A DNA stretch of 9,275 nucleotides from Gammaproteobacteria bacterium. GTDB lineage: Bacteria; Pseudomonadota; Gammaproteobacteria; Pseudomonadales; Pseudohongiellaceae. Below the pieces are notes generated by a model. The model worked only from the letters and a program-made list of their open reading frames with translations, was not told the origin of the DNA and searched no databases. The translations under genes were made by a program, and so were the position numbers. This document shows, piece by piece, positions 1-6,190 of the stretch (position 1 is the first letter of the stretch; each line of letters begins with the position of its first letter). The stretch spans positions 1-9,275 of the forward strand of contig RKSA01000128.1 in the NCBI GenBank assembly GCA_007571115.1. Reading direction: 5' to 3'.

Positions 1-1477
1 AGCGCAGGCCTCGCCAGCGACTCGCTGTGCCGGCGCTTCTACTGACGCCTTTGCTGGCAAGGTCGCGAGCGATTCCGAGCACGATCCAGCTCGCCAGTGC
101 CACGGCAAGCGTTGCCGGCAAGGAGATTTCTAGCAATAGCAAGGTCGGCAGCGCGATTCCGAGCAGCAAGCTGCCCGCAGCGACCTTGCCGAGCTGCTTC
201 CAGAGCAAGGCGGCTGAAGTCCTTTTCCAGCGGCTCACGGGGCCGATTCCGAGCAGCACGACGAGCACGATCATCAAGGGAACGAAGACGATGTTGAAAT
301 ACGGCGGGCCGATCGAGATCAGTTCGCCGGTCAGCGCCTGGTAGAGCATCGGGAATAGGGTGCCGAGAATGATCGACGCAGCCGCGACGACGAGAATCAG
401 GTTGTTGGCAAGGAGGAAAACCTCCCGGGACAAGGCGCCGAAAGCGAATTGACCGCCTCGCCCTTGCAGCAGCGGCGCGCGCAAGGCGAACAGCAATAGC
501 GCACCGCCCACCGAAATGCCGAGGATCGCGAGAATGAACACTCCCCGGGAAGGGTCGCTGGCGAAAGCGTGTACCGAAGTCAGCAGCCCCGAGCGCGTGA
601 TGAAGGTTCCGAGCAGGCTGCCGCCGAAGGCGAGGATCGCCAGCAGCACCGTCCAGCTCTTGAAGATGCGGCGCTTTTCGGTCACCGCCAGCGAGTGCAG
701 CAGCGCAGCGCCGAGCAGCCAGGTAATCAGGGGCGGGTTTTCCACCGGATCCCAGGCCCACCAGCCCCCCCAGCCGAGCTCGTAGTACGCCCACCAGCTC
801 CCCAATGCGATGCCGATCGTCAGGATCGCCCAGGCGGCATTCGCCCAGGGCCGCGACCAGCGCGCCCAGGCCGCGTCGAGGCGGCCGCTGAGCAAGGCCG
901 CAATGGCGAAGGCGAACACCACTGAAAATCCGACATAGCCCATGTACAGGGCCGGCGGATGCACGATGAAGCCGATGTCCTGCAAGGCCGAGTTGAGGTC
1001 GGCGCCGTCGGCGGGAGGTGCCGGGATCACCCGGTCAAAGGGGTTCGAAGTCGCGAGCATGAACAGGATGTAGCTCGCGCAAAGCGCACCGAGCACGCCG
1101 AGCACCCGGGCGGTGAAGTCCTGCGGCAGCTCGCTGCTGAACACTCCGACCGCGAGAATCCAGCCCGACAGCATGAAGGTCCATAACAGGAAAGAGCCCT
1201 CGTGTCCGCCCCAAAGCGCCGTCACTTTGTACTGCATGGGCAATAGCGAATTCGACTGGGCGGCGACGACGCGCACCGAAAAATCGTCGCTGACGAAAGC
1301 GTGGGCGAGAATCACGAGGCAGATGCCGAGAAACACGAACAGCCCCGCCCCGAGCGGTCGCGCCATGCTCATCCAGAGGCGGTTGCCCGTTGCCGCGCCA
1401 GCCAGGGGCAGCACCGCGAGCAGGATGCTCAGGCAAAACGCCAGAATCAGCGAGAACCTGCCGAGTTCGGGGATCAT
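1..1477 (-). CDS. ccmF: Cytochrome c heme lyase subunit CcmF (3' end cut by window edge)
   Basis: CcmF is the large multi-spanning inner-membrane subunit of the System I heme ligase, which with CcmH attaches heme to apocytochrome c on the periplasmic side. The first 492 residues are visible and the frame is open to position 1; the family is usually about 650 residues. The protein is strongly hydrophobic with many predicted membrane helices. The WWD heme-handling motif lies at residues 236-247 (WGGWWAWDPVEN). His173 (in VHPPALY), His261 (in LLHSLAVTEKR) and His303 (in SVHAFASDP) match the numbering of the conserved histidines of E. coli CcmF. The segment after the WWD motif reads ENPPLITW, where the usual sequence is close to ENASFMPW. 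The ATG at 1477 directly follows the ccmE stop (TGA then ATG), so translation is probably coupled. The assignment is firm; only completeness is unknown. Confidence 0.96.
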   Translation of the reverse strand, partial: MIPELGRFSLILAFCLSILLAVLPLAGAATGNRLWMSMARPLGAGLFVFLGICLVILAHAFVSDDFSVRVVAAQSNSLLPMQYKVTALWGGHEGSFLLWTFMLSGWILAVGVFSSELPQDFTARVLGVLGALCASYILFMLATSNPFDRVIPAPPADGADLNSALQDIGFIVHPPALYMGYVGFSVVFAFAIAALLSGRLDAAWARWSRPWANAAWAILTIGIALGSWWAYYELGWGGWWAWDPVENPPLITWLLGAALLHSLAVTEKRRIFKSWTVLLAILAFGGSLLGTFITRSGLLTSVHAFASDPSRGVFILAILGISVGGALLLFALRAPLLQGRGGQFAFGALSREVFLLANNLILVVAAASIILGTLFPMLYQALTGELISIGPPYFNIVFVPLMIVLVVLLGIGPVSRWKRTSAALLWKQLGKVAAGSLLLGIALPTLLLLEISLPATLAVALASWIVLGIARDLASKGVSRSAGTASRWRGLR

Positions 1478-1948
1478 TCAGTTCTCCGGGGCACTGCGGA
1501 ACCGATGCTTCCCGGGGCTGATGCCAGCCTGTTCGAGGGCTGCCTTGACCTCGGGAGACATGTAGTTCTCGTCGTGCTTGGCGAGCACGCGGCTCGCCTG
1601 GAACACTCCTGCGGAGTCGAGCCGGCCTTCGGCGACGATCCCCTGCCCTTCGCGAAACAGGTCGGGGAGGATTCCTTCGTAATCGACGGCGACGTCGTGG
1701 ACGAAGTCGGTGGCAACGAAGCGCACCGCGAGACTGTCTTGGGCCTGCTCAACCGAGCCGTTCTTGACCATTCCGCCGACGCGGAACAATTCGCCTGCCC
1801 CGACTTCGCCAGCGGCAACCTGGGAAGGCGAATAGAACATGTTGATGTTCTGGCGCAGGGCGAACAGCGTCAAAGCTGCAGCGATGCTCATGCCGACCGC
1901 GATGAACACGATCAGGCCGAGGCGCTTGCGCCGATGCGGTTTCATCAT
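1478..1948 (-). CDS. ccmE: Periplasmic heme chaperone CcmE
   Basis: CcmE receives heme from CcmC/CcmD, holds it covalently, and passes it to the CcmF/CcmH ligase. The 156-residue product has a basic cytosolic N-terminus (MMKPHRRKR), one membrane anchor at about residues 11-30, and a periplasmic beta-barrel domain. The heme-binding motif LAKHDENYMSPEV places the covalent His at residue 125 and the axial-ligand candidate Tyr at 129. Length and architecture are normal for the family. The start is the first of two consecutive ATGs at 1948; it overlaps the ccmD stop in an ATGA junction, and a GGGGAC stretch sits just upstream. The second ATG would shorten the protein by one residue. The stop abuts the ccmF start. 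Confidence 0.97.
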   Translation of the reverse strand: MMKPHRRKRLGLIVFIAVGMSIAAALTLFALRQNINMFYSPSQVAAGEVGAGELFRVGGMVKNGSVEQAQDSLAVRFVATDFVHDVAVDYEGILPDLFREGQGIVAEGRLDSAGVFQASRVLAKHDENYMSPEVKAALEQAGISPGKHRFRSAPEN

Positions 1949-2244
1949 GGCTTTGTCCCCTGCTCTTCCTGCTCTCTCTGCTCCTTTTGCTCTCTTTGCT
2001 GCTCCTGCAGCTCTTCCCCGACCGTGCTGACTTCCCAGCCGGACTGCTCGGCTGCGGCGGGGCTCTGGGCGAGATCGCCGCGAGCGGCGAGCCTGCGCAG
2101 GATCAGGCGGCGCCTGCGCAAGGGCAAGGCGAGATTGGCGAAGACGAAGACCGCGAACAGCGCATACACCGACCAGACGTTGAAAGCGTAGCCTCCCATC
2201 GCGAGAAATTCTTGCAGACTGTCGAATTGCAACTCGGCCAGCAT
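1945..2244 (-). CDS. ccmD: Heme exporter protein CcmD with a long Q/E/R-rich tail
   Basis: CcmD is a small single-pass membrane protein that associates with CcmC and CcmE and helps release holo-CcmE through the CcmAB ABC complex. The N-terminal part is typical: a short amphipathic start, FLAMGGYAFNVW, one transmembrane helix at about residues 18-42, then a basic LPLRRRRL cytosolic turn. The tail is atypical. At 99 residues the protein exceeds the common 50-70, and about the last 25 residues are almost entirely Gln, Glu, Arg and Lys in an imprecise Q-[RKE]-E triplet repeat (DNA near 1960-2020). The ATG at 2244 lies 16 bases after the ccmC stop, and the stop overlaps the ccmE start. An internal Met at residue 16 is a less likely start because family members usually carry residues before MGGY. 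Confidence 0.88.
   Translation of the reverse strand: MLAELQFDSLQEFLAMGGYAFNVWSVYALFAVFVFANLALPLRRRRLILRRLAARGDLAQSPAAAEQSGWEVSTVGEELQEQQREQKEQREQEEQGTKP
1957..2021 (-). repeat. Imperfect 9-bp repeat in the 3' end of ccmD
   Basis: On the plus strand this pyrimidine-rich stretch repeats units of the form CTGCTCTYY or TTGCTCTCT with roughly a 9-base period, about six imperfect copies. On the coding strand the unit is near CAGAGAGAG and gives the triplet Q-[RKE]-E. It sits at the very end of ccmD, immediately before the overlapping ccmE start. The period is a multiple of three, so copy-number changes would lengthen or shorten the tail without a frameshift. Confidence 0.7.
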
Positions 2245-2260
2245 TTCGCTTGCAGCTCCG

Positions 2261-3016
2261 TCAAGTCGCGCCCAGGGCGAGCTCTCGCACCCACTGCGCC
2301 TTGCTTTCGCGTTCGAGGATCTCGTTGCGAGTCGCGAGGATCAGGCTTAGCGCGAGAAACAGGTAGACCGCGACGGCCATGATCGCGGTGGCGACCCAGA
2401 ATTCGGGCCCGTTGGGGCTTCCCACCTGCATCGAGATCGGGCTTGGCGGCTGATGCAGGGTATTCCACCATTGCACCGAATACTTGATCACGACGACATT
2501 GATGCAGCCGACGATCGACAGCAAGGCGCAGGCCCGGGCGGCAGTCGCCGAATTGTCGAGCGCTGCGCGAAGCGAAATCACCCCGAGCAGGAGAAAGAAC
2601 TGGAACAGCATCGAAACGAGCCGGCTATCGGTCCATTCCCACCAGGTTCCCCAACTGACGCTGCCCCAGATCGAGCCCGTGGCGAGCGTGAGAAAGGAGA
2701 ACCAGGCGCCGAGGGGAGCAGCGTTCTTCGCGACCATGTCGGCAAGCTTGATTCGCCAGACCAGGGTCACGGTTCCCGCCACCGCCATCAGCGGAAAGAA
2801 CGATAGCGACGCCCCGGCCACCGCGACGTGGACGACGAGGATCCGCGAAGTGTCGCCCTGCTGATAGTCGGGAGGCAGATAAAGCAAGGCCCAAACGGTG
2901 CCGACGGCGAGCAGCAGCGCCATGGCGCCAGCGAGCCACGGCAGCCAGCGCGTGGTCGTTGCGTAAAACCACCTCGGAGAGCCGAGGCGATGCAACCACT
3001 GCCATCTTCCTGCCAT
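2261..3016 (-). CDS. ccmC: Heme handling protein CcmC
   Basis: CcmC is the inner-membrane protein that attaches heme to CcmE at its periplasmic face. The 251-residue product has about six membrane helices, a first periplasmic-side histidine at His63 (VVHVAVAG), the tryptophan-rich motif at 122-133, and the second histidine at His188 (KYSVQWWNTLHQ). The motif reads WGTWWEWTDSRL, whereas the common form is WGTWWVWDARL, so there appears to be one extra residue (Thr129) before the Asp. The first His is followed by Ala where HVP is usual. The start at 3016 was chosen because MAGRWQWLHRLGSPRWFY aligns with normal family N-termini. An upstream in-frame ATG at 3139 would add 41 residues with no family character. 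The stop lies 16 bases before ccmD. Confidence 0.95.
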   Translation of the reverse strand: MAGRWQWLHRLGSPRWFYATTTRWLPWLAGAMALLLAVGTVWALLYLPPDYQQGDTSRILVVHVAVAGASLSFFPLMAVAGTVTLVWRIKLADMVAKNAAPLGAWFSFLTLATGSIWGSVSWGTWWEWTDSRLVSMLFQFFLLLGVISLRAALDNSATAARACALLSIVGCINVVVIKYSVQWWNTLHQPPSPISMQVGSPNGPEFWVATAIMAVAVYLFLALSLILATRNEILERESKAQWVRELALGAT

Positions 3017-3131
3017 ATTCGTCTCTGCTGCCACTTTCGCACTGATGGGGTTTAGTCCCTGGCACCGCGCCGCGATGCATTGTAACCGAAGCCGACCTTC
3101 GCTCGGCAACGCGGCTGCGAACTGCCGCCAA

Positions 3132-3818
3132 TCATCCATGCAAGGCGATTCGCAAGGCCGCTGCCGTGGCGACCGGCGCCAGGCTCGCTGCCGCCGCGAG
3201 CATGGCGCCGAGCAAGGCGAGATAGCCGACGGGCGAGGCGCCAGCGAGCGAGTTCTGCACCGCGAGGGTGCCGAAAATCAGCACGGGAACGCTCATCGGC
3301 ACGGCAATGACCGCAAGAATCAGGCCACGACTGCCAAGGCCCACGGTCAGGGCCACGGCGATCGAGCCAACCATGCCGACGACGGGAACACCGAGCAGCA
3401 AGGACAGCACCAGCGCCGGATAGCCCGCAGCCGGCAGGCTCAGCATGTACGCGAGCAGCGGCGAAACGACGATCACGGGGAGCCCGCTGACGAGCCAGTG
3501 GGCGATGTTCTTGGCGAACACGAGCAAGTACAGGGGCTGGGAGCTCAGCAGCAACTGCTCCAGCGAACCGTCTTCGTAGTCCGAACGGTACAGGCTGTCC
3601 ATCGACAGCATCGAGGCCAGCAGCACCGCGATCCAGATCACTCCGGCGGCGATCTGCCGCAGCATCGCGCCTTCGGGGCTGATTCCGAGGGGGAATAGCG
3701 ACACGACGATGAGAAAGAACATGAAGGGGTTGAGCACCTCGTTGCGCCGCTTGATGCTGATCAGCAAGTCGCGCTTGAGCGTCGCGCAAAATGCCGCAGC
3801 GGCGCTGACGCGGCTCAT
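3132..3818 (-). CDS. ccmB: Heme exporter permease CcmB
   Basis: CcmB is the membrane-spanning subunit of the CcmA2B ABC complex that uses ATP to release holo-CcmE from CcmC/CcmD. The 228-residue product is of normal length, with a cytosolic basic N-terminus (LKRDLLISIKRRNEVLNP) and about six hydrophobic helices. It carries the characteristic conserved stretch YRSDYEDGSLEQLLLS between helices two and three. The start at 3818 was chosen because it forms an ATGA overlap with the ccmA stop and gives the usual MSRV...LKRD beginning. An upstream Met in the same frame at 3851 would add 11 residues lying wholly inside ccmA. About 115 bases separate its stop from the chosen ccmC start, an unusually loose junction for this operon. 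Confidence 0.95.
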   Translation of the reverse strand: MSRVSAAAAFCATLKRDLLISIKRRNEVLNPFMFFLIVVSLFPLGISPEGAMLRQIAAGVIWIAVLLASMLSMDSLYRSDYEDGSLEQLLLSSQPLYLLVFAKNIAHWLVSGLPVIVVSPLLAYMLSLPAAGYPALVLSLLLGVPVVGMVGSIAVALTVGLGSRGLILAVIAVPMSVPVLIFGTLAVQNSLAGASPVGYLALLGAMLAAAASLAPVATAAALRIALHG

Positions 3819-4459
3819 TGGGGCAGCCCCAGGGTCAGCACGCGCAGGCATGGAATCCCGAGCACATGGTGCGTCGTGACCATGGCGGCGCCACCGCTCC
3901 GGGAATGGCGCAGCAACAGCTTCTCCAGCAATGCAATGCCGGCCGCATCGAGGCTGGCAAACGGCTCGTCAAGCGCCCAGAGCGGCGCGTCGCGAAGCAG
4001 CAACCTGGCGAGGGAGACCCGCTGCTGCTGGCCTGCTGAAAGCGAACGGCAAGGCAAGTTTTCGTGACTTGCGAGCCCCAGTTCGGCGAGCGCATCACGA
4101 ATTTCGCCATCGCCGACGCGATCGTGCAGGCGGCAGCTCCAGCGCAGGTTTTCCAGGGGAGTCAATGCCTGGTTCACCCCGAGCCGGTGGCCGATGTAGA
4201 GCAGCTCGGAATGGAAGTCGTCGATGCAGCTCGCGAGCGGCACCCCCTGCCAGCGCAATTCGCCCTGATGGCTCCCGTCGAGGCCGCAGACGATCCGTAG
4301 CAGGCTCGTCTTGCCAGCGCCATTGCTGCCCCGGACCTGCAAGATTTCGCCCCGGTCGAGGGAGAAGCCGAGCTTGCGGAACAGCACGTGGCCTTCGCGT
4401 TCGCAGCTCAGCTCGCGGACCTCGAACAGCGGGCTTGAATGCTGGGGGTTTTCGATCAC
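3815..4459 (-). CDS. ccmA: Heme exporter ATP-binding protein CcmA
   Basis: CcmA is the cytosolic ATPase subunit of the CcmAB complex. The 214-residue product has all the ABC landmarks: Walker A GSNGAGKTS at residues 44-52, signature SLSAGQQQR at 139-147, Walker B PLWALDEPF at 159-167, D-loop SLD at 169-171, and the H-loop His in VTTHH near 197. The start is GTG at 4459; there is no ATG that would retain the first beta strand. Initiation may be modest, since only a short AGG sits upstream. This is the first gene of the ccm run. A TATAAT hexamer lies at 4493-4498, so transcription may start in the 95-base gap after fliA. The stop overlaps the ccmB start. Confidence 0.96.
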   Translation of the reverse strand: MIENPQHSSPLFEVRELSCEREGHVLFRKLGFSLDRGEILQVRGSNGAGKTSLLRIVCGLDGSHQGELRWQGVPLASCIDDFHSELLYIGHRLGVNQALTPLENLRWSCRLHDRVGDGEIRDALAELGLASHENLPCRSLSAGQQQRVSLARLLLRDAPLWALDEPFASLDAAGIALLEKLLLRHSRSGGAAMVTTHHVLGIPCLRVLTLGLPQ

Positions 4460-4473
4460 TGCCTGGCGACCCG

Positions 4474-4489
4474 GCGCAATGCGTTGCGC
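4474..4489. repeat. Inverted repeat GCGCAA-N4-TTGCGC upstream of ccmA
   Basis: A perfect 6-bp inverted repeat with a 4-base spacer lies between the TATAAT hexamer and the ccmA start codon, spanning the expected transcription start. It could be an operator or a 5' leader hairpin. No U-run follows, so it is unlikely to be the fliA terminator. The position is seen directly; the role is inference. Confidence 0.4.
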
Positions 4490-4492
4490 GAC

Positions 4493-4498
4493 ATTATA
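4493..4498 (-). promoter_or_regulatory. Candidate -10 element for the ccm operon
   Basis: A perfect TATAAT on the minus strand lies 33 bases upstream of the ccmA GTG, so a transcript would start near 4486. No good TTGACA-like -35 element occurs at 16-18 base spacing (the 17-base position reads CGGCCA), so the promoter is weak or activator-dependent if real. It is the only A/T-rich patch in this gap. Confidence 0.45.
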
Positions 4499-4554
4499 TA
4501 GGCCGAAGCCGGATATGGCCGGAAGCTAGCCGCCCAGGTCAAGCGAGAGCAAGA

Positions 4555-5286
4555 TCAGATCCAATCGGACATCCGCGAGCGGAGGCGCAACGCCGCGACG
4601 CTATGGATCTGGCTGACCCGGGATTCGCTGACGCCAATGATTGCACCGATTTCCTTGAGATTGAGCTCTTCATCGTAATAGAGCGACAGCACGAGTTTCT
4701 CGCGTTCGGGAAGGCCGTCGATGCTTTTTGCCAGATCCCGGCGGAAGCGGCTCTGCTGGAAGGCGTCGAGGGGGTCGGGAGCGTCGCCATCGACGATTTC
4801 GAACGCTGAGTCGGGGGCTTCGGTGAGTTCGTCGAAGCTGAACAGGCGCGTGCCGATCGAATCGTGCAGGATGCGGAAATAGCTTTTCAGGTCGGTGCCG
4901 AGCTCGGCGGCGATTTCCTTGTCATCGGCGTGGCGGCCAGTGCGCGACTCGACCTGCTGGATCGCTTTGGCGACCTCCCGGGACTTTCGATGCACCGAGC
5001 GCGGAGTCCAATCGCCCTTGCGGACTTCGTCGAGCATCGCGCCCTGGATGCGGATCCCCGCATAGGTCTCGAAGCTCGCACCCTTGCTCTCGTCGTATTT
5101 CCTCGCGGCATCGAGCAGGCCGATCATCCCCGACTGCACGAGATCGTCGATTTGCACGTTGGCGGGCATTCTGGCGAGCAGATGCCTGGCGATGCGGTTG
5201 ACCAACGCGGCATGATTCTCCACCGTCTGGCGCACCCACTCGCCATCGTGCTCCTGCTCGGCAAGGCAGTCCTGTGCTGAACTCAT
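4555..5286 (-). CDS. fliA: Flagellar sigma factor FliA (sigma-28)
   Basis: FliA directs RNA polymerase to late flagellar and chemotaxis genes and is held inactive by the anti-sigma factor FlgM until the hook is complete. The 243-residue product is near the E. coli length of 239. Region 2 includes IDDLVQSGMIGLLDAARKYD (about 46-65) and FETYAGIRIQGAMLDEVRKGDW (72-93). Region 3 spans roughly 100-150. Region 4 includes LPEREKLVLSLYYDEELNLKEIG with its helix-turn-helix through VSESRVSQIHS (about 209-229). The ATG at 5286 is preceded by a strong GAGAGGA ribosome site six bases away. Its usual neighbours flhF/flhG (upstream) and cheY/cheZ/cheA (downstream) are absent; dcd is upstream and ccmA follows after 95 bases. 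Confidence 0.95.
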   Translation of the reverse strand: MSSAQDCLAEQEHDGEWVRQTVENHAALVNRIARHLLARMPANVQIDDLVQSGMIGLLDAARKYDESKGASFETYAGIRIQGAMLDEVRKGDWTPRSVHRKSREVAKAIQQVESRTGRHADDKEIAAELGTDLKSYFRILHDSIGTRLFSFDELTEAPDSAFEIVDGDAPDPLDAFQQSRFRRDLAKSIDGLPEREKLVLSLYYDEELNLKEIGAIIGVSESRVSQIHSVAALRLRSRMSDWI

Positions 5287-5323
5287 GTTTTTCCTCTCCC
5301 AGGCTAAACGAATCGGGTTTCCT

Positions 5324-5337
5324 GTCGATGTATCGAC
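5324..5337. repeat. Inverted repeat GTCGAT-GT-ATCGAC in fliA leader
   Basis: A perfect 6-bp inverted repeat with a 2-base spacer lies 38 bases upstream of the fliA start. In DNA it has the shape of a dimer-binding site; in RNA it would make only a strained hairpin because of the short loop. Function is unknown. Confidence 0.35.
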
Positions 5338-5376
5338 TAGCCGCAGGCTGTCTCTTGTATCGCGCCAGGATCATTA

Positions 5377-5388
5377 GCCGGGCCCGGC
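5377..5388. repeat. GC palindrome GCCGGGCCCGGC
   Basis: A 12-bp perfect palindrome of only G and C lies in the predicted fliA leader. It is conspicuous against the nearby A/T-rich DNA. It has no loop and no U-run, so it is not a standard terminator. It could be a protein site or chance in GC-rich DNA. Confidence 0.35.
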
Positions 5389-5407
5389 GAACCAGCAAGC
5401 GCAGCAA

Positions 5408-5438
5408 AACCCGATAGAGCTCGATGGAACCCGATAGA
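5408..5438. repeat. Two 11-bp direct repeats AACCCGATAGA, 20-bp period
   Basis: AACCCGATAGA occurs at 5408-5418 and again at 5428-5438, exactly 20 bases apart, which is about two helical turns. The copies straddle the transcription start predicted from the sigma-54 element. Same-face spacing suggests binding sites for a regulator of fliA, but no known factor is recognised from the motif. Confidence 0.55.
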
Positions 5439-5446
5439 AGGAGTCG

Positions 5447-5463
5447 AGCAAGAACTGTTCCAA
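5447..5463 (-). promoter_or_regulatory. Sigma-54 (RpoN) promoter candidate for fliA
   Basis: The minus strand reads TTGGAACAGTTCTTGCT. Against the RpoN consensus TTGGCACG-N4-TTGCT it keeps the invariant GG and GC, their exact 10-base separation, and the TTGCT box, and it differs at two positions of the -24 box. Transcription would start near 5436, giving a leader of about 150 bases before fliA. Sigma-54 control of flagellar gene tiers is known in Pseudomonas and Vibrio, which makes the location sensible. An activator site and A/T-rich DNA lie upstream as expected. Confidence 0.65.
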
Positions 5464-5559
5464 CTTGGCCGTTTTTCTAAAAAATTCGAAAAAAGACAAC
5501 AGAATCAGTTTGCTACAGCAAGCCGTGGTGGTTTGGAAACAGCTTTCAGGCGAGCCGAA

Positions 5560-5590
5560 TTCTTGACGCTTGCGCCCGGAGCGTCAAGAA
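5560..5590. promoter_or_regulatory. Perfect 11-bp inverted repeat, enhancer site or dcd 3' hairpin
   Basis: TTCTTGACGCT at 5560-5570 and AGCGTCAAGAA at 5580-5590 are perfect inverted copies separated by nine bases. The element is 30 bases past the dcd stop, so it could be a transcript-end hairpin; however the strand leaving the stem reads TTCGGC, with no U-run. It also lies about 125-155 bases upstream of the predicted fliA start site, a normal distance for an enhancer-binding activator. The half-sites are arranged TTGAC...GTCAA, opposite in orientation to the published FleQ-type box. Confidence 0.55.
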
Positions 5591-5620
5591 CCCGGACATT
5601 CGTCATTTTCCTGACGCCGC

Positions 5621-6190
5621 TCAGGCCTTGGGCAAGGTCACTCCCCGCTGGCCCATGTACTTGCCGCCGCGTTCGCGATACGTCGTTGCGCAGCGCTCGT
5701 CGCTTTGGAAAAACAGCATCTGCGCAGCACCCTCGCCTGCGTAGATTCTCGCCGGCAGCGGAGTCGTGTTCGAGAACTCGAGGGTGACATGCCCTTCCCA
5801 TTCGGGCTCGAGAGGAGTGACATTGACGATGATCCCGCAGCGGGCATAGGTCGATTTGCCGAGGCAAACCGTCAGCACGTCCGCAGGAATGCGAAAATAC
5901 TCGACGGTTCGCGCCAGGGCGAAGGAATTCGGCGGAATGATACACGACGAATCCTCGATATTGACGAAGCTGCTCTCGTCAAAATTCTTCGGATCGACCA
6001 CCGCAGTGGTATGCACATTGGTGAAGATCTTGAACTCGCTCGCGCAGCGCGCGTCGTAGCCATAGCTCGAGGTTCCGTAGGAAATGACCCTGCGCCGCTC
6101 CTCATGGCGAACCTGATCCGGCGCGAACGGCTCGATCATGCCATGCTGCTCGGCCATCCTTCTGATCCAGCGATCCGACTTGATTGTCAT
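5621..6190 (-). CDS. dcd: dCTP deaminase
   Basis: The enzyme deaminates dCTP to dUTP in the cytosol, feeding dUMP and then dTMP synthesis; it acts as a homotrimer. The 189-residue product carries YGTSSYGYDAR at 38-48, the nucleotide-binding GKSTYAR at 111-117, the core segment VTPLEPEWEGHVTLEFSNTTPLP with the catalytic Glu at residue 138, and the C-terminal KYMGQRGVTLPK. It belongs to the slightly shorter class found in Pseudomonas and betaproteobacteria. The ATG at 6190 has an excellent AGGAGGG ribosome site (6197-6203) six bases away, and it overlaps the stop of a 30-codon upstream ORF in ATGA. The usual gammaproteobacterial neighbours mrp/apbC and metG are not here. Confidence 0.96.
   Translation of the reverse strand: MTIKSDRWIRRMAEQHGMIEPFAPDQVRHEERRRVISYGTSSYGYDARCASEFKIFTNVHTTAVVDPKNFDESSFVNIEDSSCIIPPNSFALARTVEYFRIPADVLTVCLGKSTYARCGIIVNVTPLEPEWEGHVTLEFSNTTPLPARIYAGEGAAQMLFFQSDERCATTYRERGGKYMGQRGVTLPKA

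Larger units (their letters stand above)
5287..5620. other. Regulatory gap between dcd and fliA (no gene)
   Basis: These 334 bases hold no credible gene on either strand. In the direction of fliA transcription they contain a perfect 11-bp inverted repeat (5560-5590), an A/T-rich stretch with several A- and T-runs (5472-5495), a sigma-54 promoter candidate (5447-5463), two 11-bp direct repeats (5408-5418 and 5428-5438), a 12-bp self-complementary GC palindrome (5377-5388), a small inverted repeat GTCGAT-GT-ATCGAC (5324-5337), and the fliA ribosome site near 5292-5300. That is a dense set of signals for one intergenic gap. Confidence 0.7.

Noticed and set aside
39..794. A 251-codon open frame on the minus strand overlapping ccmF
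   Set aside because: It lies out of frame with ccmF, is Arg/Ala-rich, and disappears once the CcmF frame with its conserved His and WWD residues is read.
1301..2191. A 296-codon plus-strand frame opposite ccmF, ccmE and ccmD
   Set aside because: It is antisense to three firmly identified genes and has no domain; its Cys/Ser-rich part is only the ccmD repeat read in another frame.
3017..3139. A 41-residue N-terminal extension of CcmC
   Set aside because: It lacks family character and overlaps the ccmB end; the Met at 3016 aligns with usual CcmC starts.
5560..5590. Standard intrinsic terminator of dcd
   Set aside because: The stem is strong and well placed, but no U-run follows in the dcd direction, so a classical intrinsic terminator cannot be claimed.
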